Shown here piece by piece: positions 49,963 to 58,942 of a stretch of 64,000 bases of DNA. The notes beneath the pieces were generated by a model that was given only the letters and a program-made list of their open reading frames with translations, was not told where the DNA came from and ran no database searches. The position numbers and the translations under genes are program-made. The stretch's first letter is position 1; every line of letters starts with the position of its first letter. Origin of the DNA: Allomuricauda sp. (lineage in GTDB: Bacteria > Bacteroidota > Bacteroidia > Flavobacteriales > Flavobacteriaceae); contig RHLF01000001.1 of NCBI GenBank assembly GCA_003712125.1, positions 558,001 to 622,000 on the forward strand, given 5' to 3'.

Positions 49963-52113
49963 CTATGACAGTTTTAGCGGTAATTTGGTCAAACGTTGCC
50001 CTGTTAACCTAAAAATGGCATTGGCCACAGCAGCTCCGATAGGACCGAGAGGAGGTTCACCAACAGCACCAGGAGTATCTTTACCTTGTAGCAATACAAC
50101 ATCAATTTCCTTTGGGCTGTGCTTCATTAGCGCCATATCATAAGGACCATAAATTATGGGACGAAGTTCTCCATTTTCGACATACATTTCTTCATGTAGG
50201 GAAGCACTAATTCCCATTATCACGCAACCTTCACATTGGGCCTTTACTTGATCCGGATTTACAGCCAGACCAGGATCTAAGGCCACGGTAACTTTATGGA
50301 CCTTAATTTGATTGTTTTCTATTGACACCTCGGCAACCTGGGCACATGGTGTAGCAGCATCAATGGAAGCAGCAAGCCCCATGGCCCTTCCATTTACAAT
50401 GGTTTCGGTATAGTTCGCTTTTTCAACCGCGGCCGAAATAGTCGCCTTGAGACGAACGCTTAAAGGATCATTGGCAATATTTTCCAATCTAAATTCAGCT
50501 GCATTTTTATCGGCCTTATGCGCCATATGGTCGATAAAACTCTCAATTGCGAAGGTGTTGGCCAAAAGTCCCAGGCTTCGCCACCAACTTGTAGCAAAGG
50601 GAAGCTGAACATGCCAATACACCGAACGATAATTGGGAACTCCTGTATATTGAATAAATCCACCCCGAATAGCACCCACATCAGCTCCTAATATCGTTGG
50701 GGCAAAACTTGGCACTAGAGCCGAATTATTACCCACATCACCGCTTACAAAATGATGCTCCAAACCTTCCAATGAACCTGAAGTATTTAATTTACCCTTC
50801 ATAACATGATGGGTCGGCGGCCGGAACATATCGTGCTGAAATTCTTCCTTTCGGGAAAAGAAATATTTTACTGGTTTTCCTACGGCTTTTGATAGTACAG
50901 CTGCCTGAACAGCATGTGGGGTATGTAAGCGTCTACCGAATCCTCCGCCCAGATAGGTGGGTATAACATTTACTTTTTCTTCTTCAAACCCTAAGCGTTC
51001 GGCCACCTCTTTTCTCGTAATTCCAACGACCTGGGTAGAAATTTTCACAGTGGCCATATCCCCCTCTACGGAGGCCAAAACTCCGTTGGGTTCAATTTGG
51101 GCATGGGCTCCAATTGGGCTTCGGAACTCCATAATTTCACTGTCATCATCGTCAAGAGCGCCCCCTTCCTTTTGAATTATCGTGGTCTTGCCATTGCCAA
51201 CAGTCATTATTTTTTCTAAATCTTCCTGTTGCAAGTTGTTTGGAGCTTCCCAGGTAACGATAATCGCGTTTTTTGCATTTTCAGCTTGCTGGTACGTTGC
51301 TGCGACCACCCCAACAAAATCATCTTCCTTGACCACTTTAATCACACCGGGCATGCTTTCGGCTTGTTGGGTATCGGCATTTAGAAATTTTGCCCCTATT
51401 TTTTCAGGTCGAACAACCGCACCATATACCATGTCTTCCATTTCGGCATCCATTCCAAAAAGAGGTGCTCCATAGACCTTGTCTTCCAAATCAATTCTTG
51501 GTATGGGCTTGCCAACAAATTTGTATTCGCTAACAGGCTTTAAGACCGGAGTCTCGATGTCGGGCCATTCCGTTACTCCTTCCGCAACCTCGGCATAGGT
51601 CATAGATTTGTCATTTGCTGATACCACACCACCACCCATAGCTATAGCATCGGTTGTAACCCCTAACTTTGTGGCTGCTTCCGTTCGAATCATTTCGCGC
51701 ATAGTTGCTGCCAATTCACGAAGTGGTTGCCAAAGACCGGGAACGGATGTACTTCCCCCTGTACTCATACCATCGATATTTCCGGTTGATGTAGCAGCGT
51801 GAACTACCTTTAACATCGCCATGGGAATTTCCAATTCATCAGCCGCCATTTGCGCAAAACTTGTAAAAGAACCTTGACCCATTTCTACTTTGGGCGAGTG
51901 CAAAAGGACTGTATTGTCTTTTAAAATTTCAAACCAAACCATCGGATTTTTGGTTTCGCCCATATAAGCCATCTCCATTGTATTGGCCATTTCCAATATC
52001 CCACGTCGGATCGGGTTTCTAAAAACATAGGCGCCAACGGCCAACACGCCCGCCGTGCCCAATCCTCCTCGCACCAAAAACTTTCGTCTCGATATTTTTT
52101 TCTTTTCAGCCAT
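49963..52113 (-). CDS. Molybdenum hydroxylase large subunit (IorB/aldehyde dehydrogenase type)
   Basis: A 716-residue protein of the xanthine dehydrogenase family. It has a Tat-type signal (ISRRKFLVRGGLGTAGVLAVGAYVF), so it is periplasmic or membrane-anchored. Moco-domain blocks are KVEMGQGSFTSFAQMAADEL, GGGFGRRLHTPHAVQAAVLSKAVGKPVK and late GEPPLGPIGAAVANAIF with the Glu expected at the active site. The closest known type is isoquinoline 1-oxidoreductase beta/membrane aldehyde dehydrogenase; the substrate is unknown. It lies three bases after the 2Fe-2S subunit gene and is the third gene of a cytochrome-IorA-IorB operon. Confidence 0.92.
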   Translation of the reverse strand: MAEKKKISRRKFLVRGGLGTAGVLAVGAYVFRNPIRRGILEMANTMEMAYMGETKNPMVWFEILKDNTVLLHSPKVEMGQGSFTSFAQMAADELEIPMAMLKVVHAATSTGNIDGMSTGGSTSVPGLWQPLRELAATMREMIRTEAATKLGVTTDAIAMGGGVVSANDKSMTYAEVAEGVTEWPDIETPVLKPVSEYKFVGKPIPRIDLEDKVYGAPLFGMDAEMEDMVYGAVVRPEKIGAKFLNADTQQAESMPGVIKVVKEDDFVGVVAATYQQAENAKNAIIVTWEAPNNLQQEDLEKIMTVGNGKTTIIQKEGGALDDDDSEIMEFRSPIGAHAQIEPNGVLASVEGDMATVKISTQVVGITRKEVAERLGFEEEKVNVIPTYLGGGFGRRLHTPHAVQAAVLSKAVGKPVKYFFSRKEEFQHDMFRPPTHHVMKGKLNTSGSLEGLEHHFVSGDVGNNSALVPSFAPTILGADVGAIRGGFIQYTGVPNYRSVYWHVQLPFATSWWRSLGLLANTFAIESFIDHMAHKADKNAAEFRLENIANDPLSVRLKATISAAVEKANYTETIVNGRAMGLAASIDAATPCAQVAEVSIENNQIKVHKVTVALDPGLAVNPDQVKAQCEGCVIMGISASLHEEMYVENGELRPIIYGPYDMALMKHSPKEIDVVLLQGKDTPGAVGEPPLGPIGAAVANAIFRLTGQRLTKLPLKLS

Positions 52114-52116
52114 GTC

Positions 52117-52608
52117 TTAGGAATTTTGGATTTCAGAATCTTCTTGTAGCGCATGTAATTCCGCCGCCTTATGAATTGCCTTACGCATGCGATAGTAGGT
52201 ACCACATCTACAAACGTTGATGATATTGTTGTCAATATCCTCATCAGTAGGGTTTGGGTTTTTATCCAATAATGCTGCGGTTGCCATCATAAACCCGGGT
52301 TGACAATAGCCACATTGCGGCACGACTTCGTCAATCCATGCTTGCTGCACGGGGTGCGGGTTTTCTTTAGTTCCCAGTCCCTCGATTGTGGTAATGGTTT
52401 TACCTTCGGCAAACTTCACCGCATAGGAGCAAGACCGAACTGCTTCGCCATCAACATGCAAAGTACAAGCTCCGCAAGCCGCTTTCCCACATCCGAATTT
52501 GGTGCCTTTTAAGTCCAATACATCTCGAACCACCCATAGGAGCGGTGTGTTGCCATCAACGACCTCAACGGTTTGCTGGGTGCCATTTATTGTAAATGAA
52601 ATTTTCAT
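52117..52608 (-). CDS. 2Fe-2S subunit of the molybdenum hydroxylase (IorA type)
   Basis: A 163-residue protein with two [2Fe-2S] clusters. The plant-type ferredoxin site is KFGCGKAACGACTLHVDGEAVRSC. The second cluster in the helical domain is CGYCQPGF and NVCRCGTY. It passes electrons from the Moco subunit to the cytochrome. There is no signal peptide, so it would be exported by hitch-hiking on the Tat partner. It is sandwiched between the cytochrome gene (8 bases) and the large subunit gene (3 bases). Confidence 0.95.
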   Translation of the reverse strand: MKISFTINGTQQTVEVVDGNTPLLWVVRDVLDLKGTKFGCGKAACGACTLHVDGEAVRSCSYAVKFAEGKTITTIEGLGTKENPHPVQQAWIDEVVPQCGYCQPGFMMATAALLDKNPNPTDEDIDNNIINVCRCGTYYRMRKAIHKAAELHALQEDSEIQNS

Positions 52609-52616
52609 AGTTCCTC

Positions 52617-53228
52617 TTATTCAGTTGGTATTATATGTCCTTCTTCAAACCATTTTTCAACCGCTGCGCGATATTCATCTAAAGGCACAGGGGGAAGTTC
52701 CCTCGGATTGCCCTCAGCATCAACCCCTGGTGTCCAGGCCCAGAGCACCAGTGCGTGTTCTGTAAGGTGGTGTAAAGTCTCTTCCGGTGTACGCCCGCCA
52801 TTGCGCTCAGGATCCATCATAGATGCTGCAATTTGAAAACGACTTAAGCCTTCCCAAAACATTTGGGATGGGGCCAATGACCATTCAGGGGCGCCAGGCA
52901 CACCGGAATAAGGATTATTTTCAGTTTGGTGACACGTAGTGCATTTGGTGGCCTCATAACCTAAATTGCCATCACCTCTTTGCATTCCAAAATAATGGGG
53001 GTGGCTATCGTCGCCTTGCTTTGGAATATTGTCTTTGGGGTGACAATTCACACAACGTTCATGGGTTAAGACATCCATCATCTTATGGAAGGCCTGCTCA
53101 GAAGTCATTTCATTGGGTAAATCATTTGTCAACACCTTATAGTTCGATGTATCGGGTTCAATAGAATTGGCCAGTAGCAAGCCTACCGCCAATAGGAATA
53201 TGAAAATTAATGAGCGTTTTGATTTCAT
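52617..53228 (-). CDS. Dihaem c-type cytochrome-like protein
   Basis: A 203-residue protein with an N-terminal membrane/signal segment (RSLIFIFLLAVGLLLANSIE). It has two haem sites, CVNCH and CTTCH, about 40 residues apart. The rest (MFWEGLSRFQIAASMMDPERNGGRTPEETLHHL) is not a standard cytochrome fold that I recognise. It is the first gene of the molybdenum hydroxylase operon and the likely electron acceptor. Its promoter carries a TetR-type operator (53237-53252). Confidence 0.87.
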   Translation of the reverse strand: MKSKRSLIFIFLLAVGLLLANSIEPDTSNYKVLTNDLPNEMTSEQAFHKMMDVLTHERCVNCHPKDNIPKQGDDSHPHYFGMQRGDGNLGYEATKCTTCHQTENNPYSGVPGAPEWSLAPSQMFWEGLSRFQIAASMMDPERNGGRTPEETLHHLTEHALVLWAWTPGVDAEGNPRELPPVPLDEYRAAVEKWFEEGHIIPTE

Positions 53229-53236
53229 AAAATAAA

Positions 53237-53252
53237 AAGTGAGTGCTTACTT
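53237..53252. promoter_or_regulatory. TetR-type operator at the cytochrome/hydroxylase promoter
   Basis: AAGTGAGTGCTTACTT matches the second site (53331-53346) at 13 of 16 positions. It begins two bases downstream of a minus-strand -7-like element TATATTTA (53262-53255), so a bound repressor would block transcription initiation. Confidence 0.7.
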
Positions 53253-53299
53253 TTTAAATATAGTTAAATCCCTGAATATATACATTATAACCTCAATAA

Positions 53300-53330
53300 T
53301 TGGTGCTTTTTTAAAATAGTTCTAAATTTG
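53300..53330 (+). promoter_or_regulatory. Promoter of the divergent TetR gene
   Basis: TTG at 53300-53302, a 20-base spacer and a perfect -7 element TAAATTTG at 53323-53330. The operator follows with no gap. Confidence 0.65.
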
Positions 53331-53346
53331 AAGTGATTACTCACTT
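53331..53346. promoter_or_regulatory. TetR-type operator at the tetR start
   Basis: AAGTGATTACTCACTT has perfect 6-bp arms with a four-base centre. It lies between the -7 element and the ATG at 53349, a position fit for autorepression. Confidence 0.75.
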
Positions 53347-53348
53347 TA

Positions 53349-53870
53349 ATGTTGGATCGTAAAGAAAAAATAATAGTAGCTGCCTTACGGCTATTTGCCA
53401 ATAATGGATACAACGGGGTCTCAACCAATAAGATCGCTAAAGAAGCAGGTGTTTCCGAGGGTTTGATTTTTAGACACTTCAAAAACAAACAAGGTCTTTT
53501 GGATGCAATTCTCCAGCAGGCCTTCGAAAAAGCTGCCATTCTTTACGCTGATATCATTACCGAACAAAACCCAAAACAGGTAATTTGGAAATCGATCACA
53601 CTTCCTTTTCACAGCGATCCCAAGGAATATGACTTTTGGCGATTGCAGTTTAAATTAAAATGGGAACTTGAAATCTCGGGAAAGGAAAAAATGCAGCCCA
53701 TGACAGACAAACTTGCGTGGGCCCTTAAGGAATTAGGATACGCTGAACCCAAAAAAGAAGCTGATTTGCTACAACATATCATTGAGAGCATTAGTGGTGG
53801 CATCCTGAAAGATGGCAAAGAAAGTCAAGAGCACCTTAAAGACTTTCTTTTAAAAAAATATGCAGTCTAA
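53349..53870 (+). CDS. TetR-family repressor of the molybdenum hydroxylase operon
   Basis: A 173-residue protein with an N-terminal helix-turn-helix (KIIVAALRLFANNGYNGVSTNKIAKEAGVSEGLIFRHFKNKQGLLDAIL) and a short C-terminal ligand domain. It is divergent from the cytochrome-IorA-IorB operon. Matched palindromes in both promoters strongly suggest that it represses itself and that operon. The inducer is probably the substrate or product of the hydroxylase (inference). Confidence 0.93.
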   Translation: MLDRKEKIIVAALRLFANNGYNGVSTNKIAKEAGVSEGLIFRHFKNKQGLLDAILQQAFEKAAILYADIITEQNPKQVIWKSITLPFHSDPKEYDFWRLQFKLKWELEISGKEKMQPMTDKLAWALKELGYAEPKKEADLLQHIIESISGGILKDGKESQEHLKDFLLKKYAV

Positions 53871-53897
53871 ATTTACCTCGCTAAACAAGTTTCATTT

Positions 53898-54056
53898 TCA
53901 ATGACCACCCTGCCTTTTTGCTGAATACTTGTTTGAAGCGGTATTGGGTGGCAAAATATGCTTACCACTCTTGTCATTATCAGAAACTTGCGTATTCTTT
54001 AAAGAAGTGCATCCAAAAATGCTAAAAACAAAAAATAATAGGACTAATTTTTTCAT
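53898..54056 (-). CDS. Small lipoprotein of unknown function
   Basis: A 52-residue protein from the ATG at 54056, which opens a lipoprotein signal (MKKLVLLFFVFSIFGC, Cys16). The mature peptide is about 36 residues, polar and Ser/Asn/Lys-rich (HILPPNTASNKYSAKRQGGH). I recognise no family. It lies downstream of tRNA-Asn, from which it is separated by a terminator, and it converges on the TetR gene. Confidence 0.6.
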   Translation of the reverse strand: MKKLVLLFFVFSIFGCTSLKNTQVSDNDKSGKHILPPNTASNKYSAKRQGGH

Positions 54057-54085
54057 ATTATCAAAGTTAACGCATTTGAACACAA

Positions 54086-54114
54086 TAAAAAAACCACCAA
54101 AATTGGTGGTTTTT
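54086..54114. terminator. Terminator after tRNA-Asn
   Basis: CCACCAA/TTGGTGG with a two-base loop is flanked by A and T runs on both sides. It lies ten bases beyond the mature tRNA 3' end. Confidence 0.88.
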
Positions 54115-54123
54115 CTAATTTTG

Positions 54124-54197
54124 CTCCTCCAGCTGGGCTCGAACCAGCGACACCCTGATTAACAGTCAGGTGCTCTAACCAACTGAGCTATGGAGGA
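54124..54197 (-). tRNA. tRNA-Asn (anticodon GTT)
   Basis: On the minus strand: acceptor TCCTCCA/TGGAGGA, D-arm AGCTCAGTTGGTTAGAGC, anticodon stem CCTGA/TCAGG with loop CTGTTAA, T-stem GCTGG/CCAGC with loop TTCGAGC, and discriminator G as is normal for Asn. The CCA end is not encoded. Confidence 0.97.
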
Positions 54198-54268
54198 ATT
54201 TTTTTCCTTAAAGCGGGTGCAAATATAGCCTATTCTTGAAAAGGTTCAAACAAAAAAGTTATGATTTT

Positions 54269-55621
54269 CTATTTGAAAAGCCACTTATAAACATCATTGC
54301 CATTGGCGAACAACAACAAAGCGATCAATAAAAAGAACCCGACCATTTGGGCGTATTCCAAAAATTTGTCGCTTGGCTTTCGACCCGTCACCATTTCATA
54401 GAGCAAAAACATAACGTGACCCCCATCCAAAGCCGGAATGGGCAGCACATTCATAAAAGCCAAAATGATCGAAATCAAGGCTGTGGTTGACCAAAACGCC
54501 GCCCAGTCCCATGTATCTGGAAACATGTTTCCAATGGCCGCAAAACCACCAACACCTTTGTATGCCCCTGTTGAAGGGTTAAATATCTTTTTTAATTGCT
54601 TTACGTAGCTTGTTAAGATATCAACCCCCTTGTTGATTCCTGCAGGAATCGACTCCATAAACGAATAGGTCTTGGTTTCTATCTTTAGAATACCCTGCGA
54701 CTGCAAATCTTCAAGGCCAACAAAGCTGGGTCGTACCCCTATGGTGGCCGTATCGCTAATTTGAACGGGGATATTGACCTGCTGGTTCGCCCTTAGAATT
54801 CCCAATTCGATCTGTTGCCCCTTATACTTGTCAAGAATACCCTTGGCTTGATCATAGTAACGAAGTTCATCATTGGCTATGCGAACGACCTGGTCACCTT
54901 GCTGCAAACCAGAATCCTTATTTGCCGAAGTTTCTGAAACCTCTCCAATAACAAAAGGGATACGATAGTTCAAAAACCGAACCTTGTCTTCATCTTCTAG
55001 CAAGGTTGCAATGAAATCAACAGGAATTTCCTTTTCAATGACCTGACCGTCACGTTCAAGGGTAATGTTGTTTCCATTGATCAAATCAATAAATACACTG
55101 TTAAAGGTATCGACCTCGTCACCATCAATGGCGATGATTTTATCGCCGGTTTGTATGCCCGCCTTTTCACCAATTCTATCGTCCATGACCCACACGCCGT
55201 CTCGAAGGCTTTCCATTGGAATAAACTGGTCGCCATATGAATAGGCCATTCCAATATAGATGATAACGGCAAGTACGAAGTTCACCGTTACGCCGCCCAA
55301 CATGATGATCAGACGTTGCCATGCCGGCTTGCTTCGAAACTCCCATGGCTTGGGTTCTTCCTTCATGGCTTCGGTATCCATGCTTTCATCGATCATCCCT
55401 GAAATTTTCACATAACCGCCCAAGGGCAACCAACCAATACCGTATACCGTTTCTCCTATTTTCTTTTTGAAAAGGGAGTATTTGATATCAAAAAACAAAT
55501 AAAATTTCTCAACCCGGGTCTTAAATAATTTGGCTGGAATAAAATGACCAAGTTCGTGCAGGACGATCAAAAAGGAAAGGCTCAAAAAAAACTGAATGAC
55601 CTTTACAACAATGGGGCTCAT
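54269..55621 (-). CDS. rseP: Site-2 intramembrane metalloprotease
   Basis: A 450-residue inner-membrane zinc protease. The active-site HExxH is in FLIVLHELGHFIPAKLF in the first membrane helix, and the third ligand is in NVLPIPALDGGH near residue 410. Two PDZ-like regions lie between (GEKAGIQTGDKIIAIDGDEV; SANKDSGLQQGDQVVRI). RseP cleaves anti-sigma factors and leftover signal peptides. A candidate client, the anti-sigma-like protein at 59710-60495, is within 6 kb but not co-transcribed. Confidence 0.94.
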   Translation of the reverse strand: MSPIVVKVIQFFLSLSFLIVLHELGHFIPAKLFKTRVEKFYLFFDIKYSLFKKKIGETVYGIGWLPLGGYVKISGMIDESMDTEAMKEEPKPWEFRSKPAWQRLIIMLGGVTVNFVLAVIIYIGMAYSYGDQFIPMESLRDGVWVMDDRIGEKAGIQTGDKIIAIDGDEVDTFNSVFIDLINGNNITLERDGQVIEKEIPVDFIATLLEDEDKVRFLNYRIPFVIGEVSETSANKDSGLQQGDQVVRIANDELRYYDQAKGILDKYKGQQIELGILRANQQVNIPVQISDTATIGVRPSFVGLEDLQSQGILKIETKTYSFMESIPAGINKGVDILTSYVKQLKKIFNPSTGAYKGVGGFAAIGNMFPDTWDWAAFWSTTALISIILAFMNVLPIPALDGGHVMFLLYEMVTGRKPSDKFLEYAQMVGFFLLIALLLFANGNDVYKWLFK

Positions 55622-55733
55622 TACTAGTACATTAACTTCAAGCCCACAAAAGTAGTCTTTTAGGGGGTCTTATAAAAGCCTCACAAACAGTCCGATGGCT
55701 TTTTAAGAAAGATTTAATAGCAAGAATCAAAGT

Positions 55734-55769
55734 TATTTTTGAAGATTGGCTAGCGCAAAAGTATTTTTG
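55734..55769 (+). promoter_or_regulatory. Tandem -7 elements before the SCO gene
   Basis: Two perfect TATTTTTG elements occur at 55734-55741 and 55762-55769. The TTTG inside the first is 20 bases ahead of the second and can serve as its -33 element. The second would start transcription at or one to two bases from the ATG at 55775 (leaderless); the first would give a leader of about 28 bases. Confidence 0.55.
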
Positions 55770-55774
55770 TAGTC

Positions 55775-56449
55775 ATGCGTAACTTTTTCGCCAAATACAA
55801 GTTTTTTGGAATTGTACTGTTCTGCCTTTCCACAGTCATTATTTTTTTGATGTATCGGGCCCTGACACCTGAACAACGTTTGCCCATCTACCAACCTGCC
55901 ATGGTGAATCCGGAACTGGTCGACAGCACCTTACACTTTACAAAGAAATACCACACCATTGCAGATTTTGAACTCCTTAACCAAAATGGGGAATTGGTGA
56001 CCCAAAAAGATTACGAAGGCAAAATCTACGTTGCCGACTTTTTCTTTACCACCTGTCCGAGCATATGTCCGATAATGACCAAAAACATGGCCCAGATTCA
56101 GCAGCACATTTTGGAAGATGATGAGGTGATGTTGCTTTCGCATTCTGTCACCCCGAAAATTGACTCGGTACCGCAGTTGAAAAAATATGCCCTTGAAAAA
56201 GGCGTGGTCGATGCCAAATGGAATTTGGTCACCGGTGATAAAAAGCACATTTATGAGCTGGCCCGAAAGTCATACTTTGCAGTGACCGACGTGGGCAATG
56301 GGGATGCGTATGACATGATCCATACCGAAAATTTTATTTTGGTGGATAAGGAACGTCGAATTCGAGGCTTTTACGATGGTACCAACAGGCAAGAAATCGA
56401 AAAACTGGTACAAGATTTGGCCATCTTAAAGAATTCTTATTCGGATTAG
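55775..56449 (+). CDS. SCO1/SenC-family copper chaperone
   Basis: A 224-residue protein with an N-terminal membrane anchor (about residues 10-28) and a thioredoxin-like SCO domain. Copper ligands are Cys94 and Cys98 in TTCPSICPIMTKN and His183 in DMIHTENFILVD. It assists copper loading or thiol reduction of cytochrome c oxidase in the periplasm. It is a single gene, with feoA starting 57 bases later. Confidence 0.92.
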   Translation: MRNFFAKYKFFGIVLFCLSTVIIFLMYRALTPEQRLPIYQPAMVNPELVDSTLHFTKKYHTIADFELLNQNGELVTQKDYEGKIYVADFFFTTCPSICPIMTKNMAQIQQHILEDDEVMLLSHSVTPKIDSVPQLKKYALEKGVVDAKWNLVTGDKKHIYELARKSYFAVTDVGNGDAYDMIHTENFILVDKERRIRGFYDGTNRQEIEKLVQDLAILKNSYSD

Positions 56450-56506
56450 GCTTTGTTTTTTTTCACCTACTTTTGCCTTTGTTTAAAATAACTCTAAATA
56501 AGGAGC

Positions 56507-56737
56507 TTGATTTCGATCGCAGATTTAAAAAAGGGACAAAAAGGCGTTATCAAAAACTTTGATTCCGATACCGTCCCCATAAAATTGGTAGAACTCGGCT
56601 GTTTGCCGGGCAACCAGGTCGAACTCATCAAAATAGCCCCCCTTAACGATCCCATATACATCAACCTTAACGGTTCTCGAATAGCGATTCGTAGAAGCGT
56701 GGCCTCCAAAATTCACCTTGAGGTTGTCAAATCTTAG
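56507..56737 (+). CDS. feoA: FeoA, ferrous iron transport accessory protein
   Basis: A 76-residue SH3-like protein (ISIADLKKGQKGVIKNFDSD; LVELGCLPGNQVELIKIAPLNDPIYINLNGSRIAIRRSVASKI). The TTG start at 56507 lies right behind an AGGAG stretch; the usual family length supports it. A perfect -7 element TACTTTTG is at 56468-56475. FeoA modulates FeoB. feoB starts nine bases later. Confidence 0.92.
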   Translation: MISIADLKKGQKGVIKNFDSDTVPIKLVELGCLPGNQVELIKIAPLNDPIYINLNGSRIAIRRSVASKIHLEVVKS

Positions 56738-56746
56738 TCCTGATAC

Positions 56747-58942
56747 ATGAGTAGTGCCATCAAAGTAGCCTTAGTGGGGAATCCGAATACCGGAAAAACA
56801 TCGGTATTCAATCAGTTAACGGGGCTTCATCAAAAAGTGGGCAATTACCCTGGTATTACCGTCGAGAAAAAATCGGGAACCACCAAACTGCCCAAAGGTG
56901 CAAAAGGCACCATCTTAGATTTACCGGGCACCTATAGCATCAACACCACCTCACTTGATGAAGCTGTGGTATACGAGGTACTCACCAATGTTGAGGGCGA
57001 GCATTACCCAGATGTTGCGGTTGTGGTAAGCGATGTAGAGAACCTAAAACGAAATCTTTTCTTATTCACCCAGGTCAAAGACCTTGAGATCCCCACCCTA
57101 TTGGTGATCAATATGGCCGATGTGATGCCCAAAAAAGGAATTTCCATCAATGTGGCAGCTTTGGAAGATGCCTTGGACACCAAAATTGCCCTGGTAAGTA
57201 CTCGAAAAGGTCAAGGCATAGAAGAGCTAAAGCTGTTGATCGCGAGTTATCAGGAGTTGTCCACGAAAAAATCATTTGATATTACAAGCATCGATGCGGC
57301 CTACTTTGCGCTCTTGCAGGAAGAATTTCCGCATCAGGACATGTATAAAAGTTGGATCGGACTGGCGCAACCTTCACCCGATAAAGAAGCGAATGAAGAA
57401 AAGAAGCTTTTCGGAAAATCAAAGGATGATCTCAAACGGCTTCAGCACAAAGAGACCATCAAACGATACCAGTTTATCAATAGCGCCCTAAAAAGCACCT
57501 ATACAGTCGACAAAGCTACCGCCACCGGGTTTGATGCCCGCCTAGACCGCATATTGACCCATCGGATTTTTGGCTACCTCATTTTTATGGCAATTCTTCT
57601 TTTGATTTTTCAGGCCATTTTTGAATGGAGTTCCTACCCCAGTGATTTTATAGATGCACAATTTGCAGCACTTAGCGAATGGGTGAAAATGAGTTTGCCA
57701 AGTGGTATGTTCACCGACCTTATTGCTGAGGGGATAATTGCAGGCATCGGGGGCATTGCGGTGTTCATTCCACAAATTGCCTTTTTGTTTTTGTTTATCG
57801 CGCTACTGGAGGAGTCTGGCTATATGAGCCGGGTTGTTTTTCTCATGGATAAGGTGATGCGTCCTTTCGGACTAAGTGGTAAAAGTGTAGTGCCCTTAAT
57901 ATCGGGTACCGCTTGCGCCATTCCGGCCGTTATGGCGACGCGGACTATTGAAAGCTGGAAAGAACGATTGATCACCATTTTGGTGGTTCCCTTTACCACC
58001 TGTTCCGCACGCTTGCCCGTATACCTCATTCTTATCGCCCTGGTAATTCCCGATGGATCGGTTTTCGGGTTTGGGTATCAGGCCTTAACGCTATTCTCAC
58101 TCTATGTATTGGGATTTTTAATGGCCTTGCTGGCTGCTGTGGTCTTACATAAATTTCTCAAGATAAAAGGACGTTCCTTTTTTATGATCGAGATGCCGAC
58201 CTACCGTTGGCCACAGGCAAAAAACATATTGTATACCGTCATCGAGAAGACCAAAAGTTTTGTAATTGGTGCAGGTAAAATCATATTGGCCATATCGATC
58301 GTTCTATGGTTTCTGGGGTCCAATGGCTACACTGAGGAATTCAAGAATGCAGAGGCCATTGTGAATGCCCGTATCGATGCTAATGGCCTCAATGCCTACA
58401 GTCAAAACTACATCAATAATAGCCTAGCTGCCTTGAAGGAAGCATCAGCAGAAGAGGGCACGAGAATACACAGCGACTCCCTACCTAGTTTAAAAGCCGA
58501 ACTTGAAACGAGGGCACGACAACAAGAAATTGCCAGCTACAAATTGGAACATTCGTACATCGGGTATACTGGCAAGTTCATTGAACCCTTGGTCAAGCCT
58601 TTGGGCTACGATTGGAAGATTGGTATTGCGGTATTGACTTCCTTTGCGGCGCGCGAGGTTTTTGTGGGAACCCTAGCTACCATCTATAGTGTTGGCAGTG
58701 ATGAACAAGAGACCATAAAAAATAGAATGGCGGCGGAGTTGGACAGCAATGACCAACCCTTGTTCAATTTGGCCTCTGGGGTTTCGCTCATGCTGTTTTA
58801 TGCCTTTGCCATGCAGTGCATGAGCACCTTGGCCATTGTGAAGCGGGAAACCAATTCATGGAAATGGCCCATGCTCCAATTGGGTGCCATGAGTATTATT
58901 GCCTACCTTGCAGCATTGACAGCCTATCAACTATTACACTGA
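56747..58942 (+). CDS. feoB: FeoB, ferrous iron transporter
   Basis: A 731-residue protein with an N-terminal GTPase domain: G1 is ALVGNPNTGKTSVFNQLTG, G3 is DLPGTYS and G4 is NMAD. A helical linker follows, then the membrane domain with two Gate motifs, VPLISGTACAIPAVMATRTI and VPFTTCSARLPVYLI. It imports Fe2+ across the inner membrane. A long hydrophilic loop (about residues 530-610, EEFKNAEAIVNARIDANGL) splits the second Gate half. The stop overlaps the next start by one base. Confidence 0.96.
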   Translation: MSSAIKVALVGNPNTGKTSVFNQLTGLHQKVGNYPGITVEKKSGTTKLPKGAKGTILDLPGTYSINTTSLDEAVVYEVLTNVEGEHYPDVAVVVSDVENLKRNLFLFTQVKDLEIPTLLVINMADVMPKKGISINVAALEDALDTKIALVSTRKGQGIEELKLLIASYQELSTKKSFDITSIDAAYFALLQEEFPHQDMYKSWIGLAQPSPDKEANEEKKLFGKSKDDLKRLQHKETIKRYQFINSALKSTYTVDKATATGFDARLDRILTHRIFGYLIFMAILLLIFQAIFEWSSYPSDFIDAQFAALSEWVKMSLPSGMFTDLIAEGIIAGIGGIAVFIPQIAFLFLFIALLEESGYMSRVVFLMDKVMRPFGLSGKSVVPLISGTACAIPAVMATRTIESWKERLITILVVPFTTCSARLPVYLILIALVIPDGSVFGFGYQALTLFSLYVLGFLMALLAAVVLHKFLKIKGRSFFMIEMPTYRWPQAKNILYTVIEKTKSFVIGAGKIILAISIVLWFLGSNGYTEEFKNAEAIVNARIDANGLNAYSQNYINNSLAALKEASAEEGTRIHSDSLPSLKAELETRARQQEIASYKLEHSYIGYTGKFIEPLVKPLGYDWKIGIAVLTSFAAREVFVGTLATIYSVGSDEQETIKNRMAAELDSNDQPLFNLASGVSLMLFYAFAMQCMSTLAIVKRETNSWKWPMLQLGAMSIIAYLAALTAYQLLH

